From: DATMBF01 sp035559595
GTDB lineage: Bacteria > Bacteroidota > Ignavibacteria > UBA10030
DNA: 64,000 nt
Assembly (NCBI GenBank): GCA_035559595.1
Contig: DATMBF010000011.1
Location: 45,275-109,274 of the forward strand
Reading direction: 5' to 3'
Part shown: positions 42,702 through 50,354 of the stretch, piece by piece
How positions within the stretch are numbered: position 1 is the first letter of the stretch
Layout: every line of letters starts with the position of its first letter
Position numbers and translations under genes: made by a program
The notes under the pieces: model-generated
Told to the model about the DNA's origin: nothing
The model's database searches: none
The model's input: the letters and a program-made list of their open reading frames with translations, nothing else

Positions 42702-43427
42702 ATGAAAAGACAAGTCGATTCTGAAGAAGATAAATCAATTGCAACAGAAAAGTCGAACGATTGGGCCCGGGCGCACGGATACGATTCTTATCGTCAGTAC
42801 ACAAGACTCAAGCGACTAGCCTCTGGTTTTAAGTCAGAGAGCGAGTATCAACAGTTTCTTGCAAGGAAAGGCGGCCTTAGATCTGCGACTCAGTATCAGA
42901 GGAAGCTCAAACTCATTCGATCACAAAATCCGGCTTACAAAGAACTTGCGAGATTAATTCGGCGAGGAATGGCCGAAAACGGTTTGACGATTCGCTCAGT
43001 TGCGCAAAGAGCAGGTATCAGCAGGAGTGTCATTGCCGATTATGCGGCTGGATATAGTTTTCCAAAGCCTTCAAAGCTTAGGCGATTACTAAGGGCCCTT
43101 AGGGTTTTTTACCCCACAGGGATGCTTGCGAGGATGTTGAGCGGACGTGAATCTAGGCAAAGACCACGGCACCAAAGGTACGATGAGTTGTCGAATTTGA
43201 TGAGATATTATCTTTCCCGATTCGAGAGAGACCTTAAATGGCTCTCAGAAGCAACGGGAATTTCTATGATGTATTTGAAAAGGTATTATTTAGCGAGAAA
43301 TTTTCCGAGGCCTGCGCGACTTGATCGAATTATTTCTGCCCTACGGTCGCTTGAAAATAGCAAACACGCCGGAAAACGGAATTCAACACCAAAGTTGCGA
43401 CACAAATCTATGGAGACCCACGAGTGA
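42702..43427 (+). CDS. DNA-binding protein with three 16-residue repeats and two HTH domains
   Basis: 241 residues, strongly basic. Residues 26-73 hold three repeats with exact 16-residue spacing, each G-(Y/F/L)-x-S-x3-Y (G26YDSYRQY, G42FKSESEY, G58LRSATQY). Residues of about 79-131 form an XRE-like helix-turn-helix (MAENGLTIRSVAQRAGISRS), and residues of about 161-215 a second, similar one (LKWLSEATGISMMYLKRYYL). Codons are richer in AGA/AGG and A/T than in the neighbours, suggesting transfer. It is probably a regulator or chromatin-like binder. No partner gene is known; a 44-codon ORF is coupled to its end. Confidence 0.72.
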   Translation: MKRQVDSEEDKSIATEKSNDWARAHGYDSYRQYTRLKRLASGFKSESEYQQFLARKGGLRSATQYQRKLKLIRSQNPAYKELARLIRRGMAENGLTIRSVAQRAGISRSVIADYAAGYSFPKPSKLRRLLRALRVFYPTGMLARMLSGRESRQRPRHQRYDELSNLMRYYLSRFERDLKWLSEATGISMMYLKRYYLARNFPRPARLDRIISALRSLENSKHAGKRNSTPKLRHKSMETHE

Positions 43428-43558
43428 CAGCAAATGAGAAGTGTTTAGTGCGTTCAATCAGGTTTTGGATGGATTTAGAAGCAGTCGGTGGTCCGATAGA
43501 TGTAGCTGTTCTATCAAGGTCACATGAGGGCTATGCTAAGCAAAGAAACTTATCTTAA
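43424..43558 (+). CDS. Small coupled ORF, 44 residues, unknown
   Basis: A GTG at 43424 overlaps the stop of the HTH-repeat gene as GTGA, and the frame runs 44 codons to TAA at 43556-43558. The product (RFWMDLEAVGGPIDVAVLS in the middle) has no recognised domain. The coupling overlap is the main support; by length alone it could be chance. If real it might be a small partner of the regulator. Confidence 0.35.
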   Translation: MTANEKCLVRSIRFWMDLEAVGGPIDVAVLSRSHEGYAKQRNLS

Positions 43559-43643
43559 TCGGAAGAAAGGGGACGAAGAGCATACGACTTGATTCGTAAC
43601 GTGAAACGGCGTTAAGGCCCATTCTAGCGATGCAAGATGAACC

Positions 43644-44993
43644 CTACCGCTTATCAAGAATGCTGTTCAGGGGAAGAATGAACAGTCGTGTTGTCGATCC
43701 GCGCTTTGCAACAAACGCTAACGTCCTTCCATTGGGTGAGATACTCGCTTCAGTAACTGTTTGCGGTAAGAAGGTCAGTTGTCTCACCGGTTCCGAATTG
43801 ATGGTGTAGATCCAAACGTGATGTTCGTCTGCTGTCTCAACCCTCCAACCTAACACGGTAAAACCATCTGCCAGCAATACGCGCGGCACGAAAGGTGTAG
43901 TAAAGCTGAACCTCGTCACCGTTCCGGAGCTTACCGAAAACACGCGGAAGTCGGATCCACCAGAGTGAAACACAAACCGGTCATTGCTGAAGGGCAACCA
44001 GCAGAGAAGAGTATGCGCCGGAAATGTCGACAGCGCATCGAAGCGAACCAGCGTCGAATCCCTTGCGTCGAATAGCCGAACCGAAGGCTCCGTGCGATTT
44101 GCACCTCGCACCGTGGAAAACGCGACGCGGTAATCGGAGAAAGAAAACCGACCGGAGGTGACAATCAAGCTATCCCTTGCTTCGACGAGAAGGCGCTGGA
44201 GATTCCCCGCTCTATTATAGAGATAGAGGTTCGAAGCTCTCACTCCCCCGTCGGCCAACAAAAGCGATTGCTGATCATGCGAGATATCCAGCATGCGGAA
44301 GGATGCTGAAGTCGGGGAGAAATCTGTGATCGAGGAATCCGCCAGTTTGAAATACTGAATTACCTCGTTCTGATTCTGCGTCCAGCGGGAATGGAAGTAG
44401 AACCCATGGTTGTCGCCCGTCCAAACAATTCCACCAATGAGGTCGTAGCCGCTCTTCATGCCGATGCTGCGGAGTCCCGGTTCGGCCGTATTTTCCCAAA
44501 CGACCGGTCGTTGTGAAACGATCTCGATGGTTCGTGTGGAGTCCCTTGCACCAACCCAGGTTTTGAGTTGAACAATAACGCGAATACTTGGTCGTGAGGT
44601 CCATGGTGAGAGGTTCTGAAACGTCTCGTTCACTGTCAGGACATATTGCGAGCCGTTGGGAATCGTGTTCGGCGGAGGCAAATACTGCCGCTCCGCTTCC
44701 CCGGCTCTGACGGAGTATTGGATAATCCGCCCGGAATCGGCGTCAATCCGCAACGTCAAACTCACTTGAAGGCGAAGCTCAGGGTGACCGCTATTTGCGG
44801 TGAAGCGTGCAGCGGAGGTGAGTGTGGAGTCAATGATCGTGACCGTGTGAAAGCGAACCGGTTCCGGTTCAGGCTCCGCGACATTACAAGCTGTTCCCCC
44901 AAAGAAGAGGATAAGAAGTGTGAGGGATGAACAGAAGGGAGGGGAGTACAGCAGTCGGAAAATGTCCCAACCACTCCGCTCGAAATGGATCAA
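43644..44993 (-). CDS. Putative lipoprotein with TolB-like propeller
   Basis: 449 residues. An N-terminal hydrophobic stretch ends in a lipobox-like GGTAC (LILFFGGTACNVAEPEPEP). The N-terminal 150 residues are beta-rich and unassigned. The second part has propeller strands (LDISHDQQSLLLADGGV, EASISPNGRTLAFVAKRGS) like TolB/WD40-type proteins. Function is unknown; ligand or peptidoglycan-associated binding is possible. The start is a TTG at 44993, and a strong promoter candidate lies at 45038-45068. Confidence 0.75.
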   Translation of the reverse strand: MIHFERSGWDIFRLLYSPPFCSSLTLLILFFGGTACNVAEPEPEPVRFHTVTIIDSTLTSAARFTANSGHPELRLQVSLTLRIDADSGRIIQYSVRAGEAERQYLPPPNTIPNGSQYVLTVNETFQNLSPWTSRPSIRVIVQLKTWVGARDSTRTIEIVSQRPVVWENTAEPGLRSIGMKSGYDLIGGIVWTGDNHGFYFHSRWTQNQNEVIQYFKLADSSITDFSPTSASFRMLDISHDQQSLLLADGGVRASNLYLYNRAGNLQRLLVEARDSLIVTSGRFSFSDYRVAFSTVRGANRTEPSVRLFDARDSTLVRFDALSTFPAHTLLCWLPFSNDRFVFHSGGSDFRVFSVSSGTVTRFSFTTPFVPRVLLADGFTVLGWRVETADEHHVWIYTINSEPVRQLTFLPQTVTEASISPNGRTLAFVAKRGSTTRLFILPLNSILDKR

Positions 44994-45037
44994 ATCCCTA
45001 AATTCTCCAAAGCGTTATGAGTGAATGTTTGCTGTTT

Positions 45038-45068
45038 CAAACATACGAAAAGGTGACCGGATTTCCAA
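45038..45068 (-). promoter_or_regulatory. Promoter candidate for the propeller lipoprotein gene
   Basis: On the minus strand TTG (45068-45066), a 20-base spacer and TATGTTTG (45045-45038), a perfect match to TTG-N19..21-TAnnTTTG. It lies about 37 bases before the TTG start. Confidence 0.6.
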
Positions 45069-45072
45069 CGTG

Positions 45073-45561
45073 CTATGTTATCTCTTCAAATTCTCCAGTC
45101 GATTTGTTCTTGCGAACATTGTTCCACAAGAAGTAGCGACCATTCATCGCAATGTAGACGCCGGGATTGAGCGTTTGAGCGAACGCGAGGGCGCTTCCAA
45201 GATTGAACATTCCATCCGAACTCCCGAATTTGTAGGGGACCATCGCACCCGTCAAGACCACAGTCTTATCCTTGATCGCCTTGCCAAGAACCTGAGCCGT
45301 TTGCTCCATCGTATCCGTGCCGTGCGTAATGATAATGCGGTTCTCCGGAGCCTTCCGGCAGTGCTCGACAATTAATGATCGTTGAGAGTCTGTCATTTCG
45401 AGGCTGTCGATCATCATCAGGGTCTGGATTACGACCGGGACTTTGCAACGGCCGAGGTTCAACATTTCGGGAAGATGGGTCTCCTTGAAGAAAAGCCTTC
45501 CGTCGAGTTCGTTATACTCCTTGTCGAATGTACCGCCAGTGACAAAAATGCGAATGATCAT
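45073..45561 (-). CDS. Single-domain asparaginase-like protein
   Basis: 162 residues, about half the length of L-asparaginase. Both catalytic Thr motifs are present: FVTGGTFDK (nucleophile Thr) and ITHGTDTMEQTA, followed by VVLTGAMVPYKFGSSDGMFN. The C-terminal domain, which completes the active site between subunits, is missing. Short N-domain-only asparaginase-like proteins occur in several bacteria, and their activity is unclear. The ATG at 45561 was chosen because it leads straight into the first strand. Confidence 0.85.
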   Translation of the reverse strand: MIIRIFVTGGTFDKEYNELDGRLFFKETHLPEMLNLGRCKVPVVIQTLMMIDSLEMTDSQRSLIVEHCRKAPENRIIITHGTDTMEQTAQVLGKAIKDKTVVLTGAMVPYKFGSSDGMFNLGSALAFAQTLNPGVYIAMNGRYFLWNNVRKNKSTGEFEEIT

Positions 45562-45674
45562 CGTGGTTCCACGAAGAAGAATGGTATTGGGTATCGAATG
45601 TAACACAGAATTGGCTGAAGAGCCAGAGGGGTGGTTTGGGTGAACGCGGGAAGAGGAGTGGGTGGATTAGGACT

Positions 45675-46166
45675 CTAATTCAAATGGAGATCTTCCTCGA
45701 TATCCTTCTTAGTAATATCGACGAGGTCCACAAAATCCAGTGGCTTCACCGTAAGGACAGGCACTCCTGAATACCGAACCACTTTTTCGGCCACGCTTCC
45801 GAGGAGAATATGCCCCAGGCCCGTTCTTCCGTGCGTCGAGAGCACGATCAGGTCGCACTGAAAGTCTTTTGACGCCCTCACGATTTCGGTGGCTGGCGAA
45901 CCATGGCGAATTTCCAATCGAAGGTTCTGCAAAACGGCATTATGATCGATAAGGAAATGCACCAAATGCTTTCGCGTTTTGAGCTCCTCATGGTCTGGTG
46001 TCTTCTCCGGATTCTCCTTTGGCGTTTTGGTTTTCCCTTCAACAACATAAAGGACAATGATTTCGGCGTCAAACAGCGAGGAAATCTCCTGGCCGTACCG
46101 GAGCGCTTCGAGAGAATATGCAGACATGTCGGTTGGGATGAGGATACGTTTCACCGGACTCATCAT
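45675..46166 (-). CDS. Universal stress protein (UspA family)
   Basis: 163 residues. VKRILIPTDMSAYSLEALRY starts the fold, and STHGRTGLGHILLGSVAEKV has the ATP-binding G-x2-G-x9-G-S motif. AAAGGAA precedes the ATG at 46166. It overlaps nothing but lies 14 bases after the stop of the tandem Usp gene, and the two form an operon. The role is survival under stress or energy limitation, likely with bound ATP. Confidence 0.93.
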   Translation of the reverse strand: MMSPVKRILIPTDMSAYSLEALRYGQEISSLFDAEIIVLYVVEGKTKTPKENPEKTPDHEELKTRKHLVHFLIDHNAVLQNLRLEIRHGSPATEIVRASKDFQCDLIVLSTHGRTGLGHILLGSVAEKVVRYSGVPVLTVKPLDFVDLVDITKKDIEEDLHLN

Positions 46167-46179
46167 GGTATTCCTTTCT

Positions 46180-47139
46180 TCAAAAGACCAGAACACTCCC
46201 GGTCGATTCCGACGCGGGTCGTGGGATCAGGGACTTGCCAAAGGATTTTAGCGTAAAAACAGGGCAACGCACTCCACGAATGACTTTCTCTGCAACACTA
46301 CCCAGGAGATATCGCTCGATGCCCGTGAGACCATGTGTTGGGATAACGATCAGGTCTACCGATTGTGCTTCTGCGAACTCGATAATCTGATATGCTGCAC
46401 CCCCTTCAACAATGTGTAGCTCTGCTGCAACTGTCGGTCCGGGGGAAGCCTCGAGAATCTTCATCATTTCTCTTTGACAGACCTCGCGAATCTCTGAAAA
46501 CCAGGCCGCCATCGTTGTTTGACCCGTGACGTAAAACGACGGGTGAATGGTCTCTTCAACGACATGGAACAACAGCAACCTTGCCCCGTACGCGGCGGCC
46601 AAATGCTTTGCATGAGAAACGGCATTCTTCGAGTGTTCAGAGAAATCGATGGGGAGAAGGATTGTCTTCACTGATCCCGGAGGCGTTGCCGTGTGATCCT
46701 CCCGAACGGTGAGCACGGGGCACGGGGAGTGCCTGACAATCTCTTCCGCCACACTTCCAAGGAACAGTCGTGCAACGCTGCGTCGACCGTGCGTTCCCAT
46801 GACAATAAGATCCATATCGTGTTCGGCTGCATATTCGATGAGCACGGGGGCGACGGAGATCCCGCGGAGTACGTGTTGCTCCACGGCCAAACGCACGGAG
46901 ACTCTGCCCACTTGACCCTGCAGCTGCTCTGCAGCGTGACGCTCAAGCTCTTCCTGCACATGATCCATGGTCGGCCTCATTTTCGACATCGTTTCGGGAT
47001 TGTACTCGAAAGGGACGAGGACATGAACCACATGCAACTCCGCACCGTTTTGTTCGGCGAGTGCAACTCCATGGAGAAGAGCCTGTTCAGAACATTTCGA
47101 GAAGTCCGTTGGGAACAGCACTTTTCGAATGGTGAGCAT
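46180..47139 (-). CDS. Tandem universal stress protein
   Basis: 319 residues with two Usp domains. The first, about 1-145, starts with TIRKVLFPTDFSKCSEQALL and has GTHGRRSVARLFLGSVAEEI. The second, about 155-300, starts with SVKTILLPIDFSEHSKNAVS and has PTHGLTGIERYLLGSVAEKV. Both have the G-x2-G-x9-G-S (first: G-x9-G-S after THG) nucleotide-binding type. It is followed by a single-domain Usp and preceded by a TonB gene. Confidence 0.93.
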   Translation of the reverse strand: MLTIRKVLFPTDFSKCSEQALLHGVALAEQNGAELHVVHVLVPFEYNPETMSKMRPTMDHVQEELERHAAEQLQGQVGRVSVRLAVEQHVLRGISVAPVLIEYAAEHDMDLIVMGTHGRRSVARLFLGSVAEEIVRHSPCPVLTVREDHTATPPGSVKTILLPIDFSEHSKNAVSHAKHLAAAYGARLLLFHVVEETIHPSFYVTGQTTMAAWFSEIREVCQREMMKILEASPGPTVAAELHIVEGGAAYQIIEFAEAQSVDLIVIPTHGLTGIERYLLGSVAEKVIRGVRCPVFTLKSFGKSLIPRPASESTGSVLVF

Positions 47140-47151
47140 AGGAACGCTTTC

Positions 47152-47823
47152 CTACGAAGTTTTCAGTCGGAACAAAATCGGAATAACGACTTTGACCTTC
47201 ACCGGTCTTCCCCTTTGTTTTCCGGGAATAAATTTCGCTTTCATAACGGCAGCGACAGCCGCTTCGTCGCAGCCCCCGCCGATGCCTTTGACGACTTCGG
47301 CTCTCACCACTATTCCCTCTGAATTGACGTACGCCATCACGAACACCTTCCCCTGAATTCCGGCGCGGACGGCAAGTTCAGGATACACGATGGTTTGACG
47401 CAGTTTCTCGATTCCCCCAATGAGCTGAGGCATTTCCTCAACGGCCACGAAGTAACTCTCTTCGTCATCAGTGTTTGCCGGAGGAGGGGGAGGAACATCC
47501 TCTGTGAGATTGATCTCGGAGTCCTGAAGCGGGATGTCGTCCAGTGGTACGTCGCTCGTGGTCTCGATCGGAATTGCCGGGCGAGGTGGCGGAGGCGGTC
47601 GATTGACCTGCCGCGTCAGATCAACATCATCGAATCGCACGTACTCTTTTTGCACGGTCGGGATTTCCACCTTCGACTCGACGTTCGGGAAGAACTTGAA
47701 GAGAAGAATGATTATGATGAGCGAGGCGCTCAGCGAGAGTTCGAAAACAGCCCGCGGTCGCATCCCGAGCCGGATTTGTGCGTTCTGCCTGATCTTGGGA
47801 GCCAATCCCTCCGCTCTTCGCAT
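47152..47823 (-). CDS. tonB: Energy transducer TonB
   Basis: 223 residues. One N-terminal membrane helix (ELSLSASLIIIILLFKFFP) is followed by proline-rich stretches (RPPPPPRPAIPIE, VPPPPPANTDD) spanning the periplasm. The C-terminal TonB domain of about 90 residues follows (IVYPELAVRAGIQGKVFVMA, then AVMKAKFIPGKQRGRPVKVK). It passes energy from an ExbB/ExbD complex, not in this window, to outer-membrane receptors. A start at 47868 is possible; 47823 was chosen because it avoids overlap with the upstream gene. Neither has a good ribosome binding site. Confidence 0.92.
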   Translation of the reverse strand: MRRAEGLAPKIRQNAQIRLGMRPRAVFELSLSASLIIIILLFKFFPNVESKVEIPTVQKEYVRFDDVDLTRQVNRPPPPPRPAIPIETTSDVPLDDIPLQDSEINLTEDVPPPPPANTDDEESYFVAVEEMPQLIGGIEKLRQTIVYPELAVRAGIQGKVFVMAYVNSEGIVVRAEVVKGIGGGCDEAAVAAVMKAKFIPGKQRGRPVKVKVVIPILFRLKTS

Positions 47824-47851
47824 TCTACTTAAAAAGCCGTATCGAGTTCTG

Positions 47852-48235
47852 TCAAGAATCATACACATTCAGCTGGTGGGAGTGTAACGGCTGAGACCTG
47901 ATGGTTTGACATTTCGAACAAATGTTCTCGAACGGATGCTCCGCAAGCTCATGAATCGGAATTTCTGTTCCGCAGGAATCGCACACCGCAAGCTTTCCTT
48001 CATCAAGTCGTTTCATGGCCTGCCGGATCGGCATGAACTCGGCATGCATGTGGAGTATTCCGGCCTCGACAAGAAGCCGCAATGCTTCACGTGGATCATC
48101 TTCTACCATCGGGACGGAGCGAATCTGGAGATCGCTCATAATCTCCCTCACGTTCTGATGGAAATGTCGTTTAAAAAGAACGTCGGTTTGTTTCAACAAC
48201 ATCAGCGCAAGCATTTCAGATCGAATAGACTTCAT
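47852..48235 (-). CDS. DksA/TraR-like C4 zinc-finger protein
   Basis: 127 residues. The C-terminal part holds EGKLAVCDSCGTEIPIHELA and NICSKCQTI, a C-x2-C ... C-x2-C zinc finger in the DksA/TraR style. The N-terminal 75 residues (SEMLALMLLKQTDVLFKRHF) are helical and unlike the DksA coiled-coil tip. It may act on RNA polymerase, but this is inference. The ATG at 48235 overlaps the upstream receiver-like gene as ATGA. Confidence 0.72.
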   Translation of the reverse strand: MKSIRSEMLALMLLKQTDVLFKRHFHQNVREIMSDLQIRSVPMVEDDPREALRLLVEAGILHMHAEFMPIRQAMKRLDEGKLAVCDSCGTEIPIHELAEHPFENICSKCQTIRSQPLHSHQLNVYDS

Positions 48236-48690
48236 ATCGATCCTCCCGAGCAGTCTCGGCTCTCTTGGTTGGCGGCTCGCACTTTCTTGCTTGCGGTGAG
48301 CTCCATCACGGATTCGTGTTGATTGACAAACTCTGCAATGCGCGTTGACAGCAATTCAACATTCACCGGCTTGTAGAACACATGGTCGGCCGCTTTGTGG
48401 ATGGCCTCTTCGACCTCCGGAGCCCAGTTGCGATAGACATGCAACAGAACGAGGAGAACGCCGGACGATCGTTGTTCCAAAACCGCCAGCAGCTTGCGGA
48501 TGTCGCTCGGCATCGGATACACGTCCGCCAACACCAACGCCGGTGCAGTCTGAACGATTGTTTCAGCAAGTCGTTTCAACCGAGATTCACAGACCACATC
48601 AAAGTCGTTCTCCAGGAAGAGCGAGAGGTTTCTTGCGACATCGACGTCGGGGCTGAACACGACGATCGTTTTTTTCTCGGACCGTTGCAT
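48232..48690 (-). CDS. Receiver-like (pseudo-receiver) protein
   Basis: 152 residues in a CheY-type order: IVVFSPDVDVARNLSLFLEN, a central VLADVYPMPSDIRKLL, and HVFYKPVNVELLSTRIAEF with the conserved Lys-Pro. The N-terminal acidic pair is missing (SPD instead of DD), but the Asp in LADVYP may remain, so phosphorylation is doubtful. The start at 48690 omits 21 upstream residues that are not receiver-like. It is coupled by an ATGA overlap to the zinc-finger gene, suggesting a joint regulatory unit. Confidence 0.72.
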   Translation of the reverse strand: MQRSEKKTIVVFSPDVDVARNLSLFLENDFDVVCESRLKRLAETIVQTAPALVLADVYPMPSDIRKLLAVLEQRSSGVLLVLLHVYRNWAPEVEEAIHKAADHVFYKPVNVELLSTRIAEFVNQHESVMELTASKKVRAANQESRDCSGGSI

Positions 48691-48995
48691 ATGTCGGATT
48701 TTCTTCTTCAAGGCTTCCTTTGATGAGGATTTCAAGTGGCGTGCCAACAACAAATGCGTCTTGGTTCGTAGAACATGCGGGATCAGACAGAATTCAAGCG
48801 ACAGTCGGACTGAAGAATTGAGAATTACTAAGTGTGGGAAACCAGGAGAGATTCTTACTAAAAGCGAGAAAGTCGGCGATGCAGTGTGTCGATGCTCCAG
48901 CCTCGCTGAAAGTTTAGGGTGTGCGAGGCCGTTTGGCGGGAGTGGCTAACTGAGCGAGAGAATGACCATCCTCTGTGAATGCATACACCGGCGTG
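48691..48995. other. Intergenic stretch, nothing recognised
   Basis: Between the receiver-like gene and the stop of the NtrC-type regulator I see no intrinsic terminator with a T-run, no RNA gene and no convincing reading frame. The only open extension is an upstream 21-codon stretch of the receiver-like gene. Confidence 0.4.
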
Positions 48996-50354
48996 CTACC
49001 GCGGAATTCCCAGCTCTTCCATCTTGCGATAGAGCGAAGAGAGGCTGATGCCTAGAGCCTTTGCCGTCTCCTCTTTGTTTGCGTCGTGTTTGGCAAGCGT
49101 GCGCTGAATAAAGTCCCTCTCGAACTGCTTCACAGCGTCCTTCAGCGACTCTCCGTTCACAAGGGTTGTCGTGACTCCGCTGAGAGCGCGGAAAGACTCG
49201 GGTAGGTGCTCGACGGAAATCATCTCCTGATCGCAGAAGATAATCGCCCGCTCGATAACATTTTCAAGTTCCCGCACTTCTCCCTTCCACTTGTAACTGA
49301 CCAGCGCGGCCATAGCTTCATTCGTGAATCCTTTCACCGGCTTGTTCATTTGCTTGCGATAGATATCCAGGAAGTGGTTGGCCAGGAGTGGAATATCCAT
49401 CGGTCGCTCGCTCAGTGAGGGGAGGTGGATTTCCACGACATTGAGGCGATAGTAGAGATCTTCACGAAAACGCCCCTTTTCGACCTCTTCTTTAAGATTC
49501 TTGTTCGTGGCGGCGATAACGCGGACATCGATGGCTACGGGTTCTGTTTTTCCGACCGGAGTGATCTCTTTCTGTTCAATGGCTCGGAGGAGTTTGACCT
49601 GCATGGCGAGCGGAAGCTCTCCGACTTCGTCGAGGAAAATCGTTCCTCCGTTCGCGACAGCAATCAGTCCCTCTTTGTCCGTCGTGGCACCCGTGAATGA
49701 CCCTTTCTTGTGACCGAAGAGTTCGCTTTCAAAGAGCGTGTCCACGATTGCCCCACAGTTGACGGCCACGAAGCGGCGGAGCTTACGGACACCATTGTAA
49801 TGAATTGCTCGTGCGACGAGCTCTTTGCCTGTTCCGCTTTTGCCACTGATGAGCACGGTTGCGTCGCTTTGCGAAACACGCTTGATCATCTCGAACACAC
49901 GCTTCATCTCCATGCTCTGGCCGATGATATTGTGGAAATCGTACGAACGATTCAGCTCCTGCCGCAGCAGCGAGTTATCGAGCGCAAGAGCACGATGGTC
50001 GAGCAGTTTCTTGACTCGATGGAGGAGGTCATCGAAATCGATCGGCTTCAGAATGTAGTCATAGGCTCCCTTGCGAAGCGCTTGCACCGCCGTTTCGATC
50101 GAGCCGAAGGCGGTGATCATGAGCACGAATGTCTCCGGTGTACGCTGTGTGATCTGTTCGAGCAGTTCGATTCCGCGCATCTCGGGCATTTCGATATCGC
50201 TGATGACGACATCGAAGGGATGTTTTTCATGCATGCGAAGGGCTTCGGCGCCATTCGAGGCCTCGCTGACTTCATAGCCTTCCTTCTGCAGCACGAAGCT
50301 CAGCGATTCCCGAATAATCGTCTCGTCGTCGACAATCAAAATCCGTGTCGCCAT
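48996..50354 (-). CDS. NtrC-family sigma-54-dependent response regulator
   Basis: 452 residues. The receiver domain (VVISDIEMPEMRGIELLEQI with phospho-Asp) occupies about 1-120. The AAA+ domain, about 140-370, has Walker A GKSGTGKELVARAIHYNG, the sigma-54 loop ESELFGHKKGSFTGAT (GSFTGA in place of GAFTGA), Walker B GGTIFLDEVGELPLAMQ and an arginine finger region. The C-terminus is a Fis-type HTH (KEETAKALGISLSSLYRKME). The ATG at 50354 abuts the TAA of the kinase gene, which also supplies GGAG as ribosome binding site. It activates sigma-54 promoters under control of that kinase. Confidence 0.96.
   Translation of the reverse strand: MATRILIVDDETIIRESLSFVLQKEGYEVSEASNGAEALRMHEKHPFDVVISDIEMPEMRGIELLEQITQRTPETFVLMITAFGSIETAVQALRKGAYDYILKPIDFDDLLHRVKKLLDHRALALDNSLLRQELNRSYDFHNIIGQSMEMKRVFEMIKRVSQSDATVLISGKSGTGKELVARAIHYNGVRKLRRFVAVNCGAIVDTLFESELFGHKKGSFTGATTDKEGLIAVANGGTIFLDEVGELPLAMQVKLLRAIEQKEITPVGKTEPVAIDVRVIAATNKNLKEEVEKGRFREDLYYRLNVVEIHLPSLSERPMDIPLLANHFLDIYRKQMNKPVKGFTNEAMAALVSYKWKGEVRELENVIERAIIFCDQEMISVEHLPESFRALSGVTTTLVNGESLKDAVKQFERDFIQRTLAKHDANKEETAKALGISLSSLYRKMEELGIPR

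Noticed and set aside
42193..43640. Insertion sequence or integrated element at the HTH islet
   Set aside because: No transposase, integrase, terminal inverted repeats or target duplication can be seen, so only a possible acquired islet is claimed.
46180..47139. Recent duplication of the neighbouring single-domain stress-protein gene
   Set aside because: The Usp domains are similar only at motif level and differ over most of their length, so they are old family members, not a recent copy.
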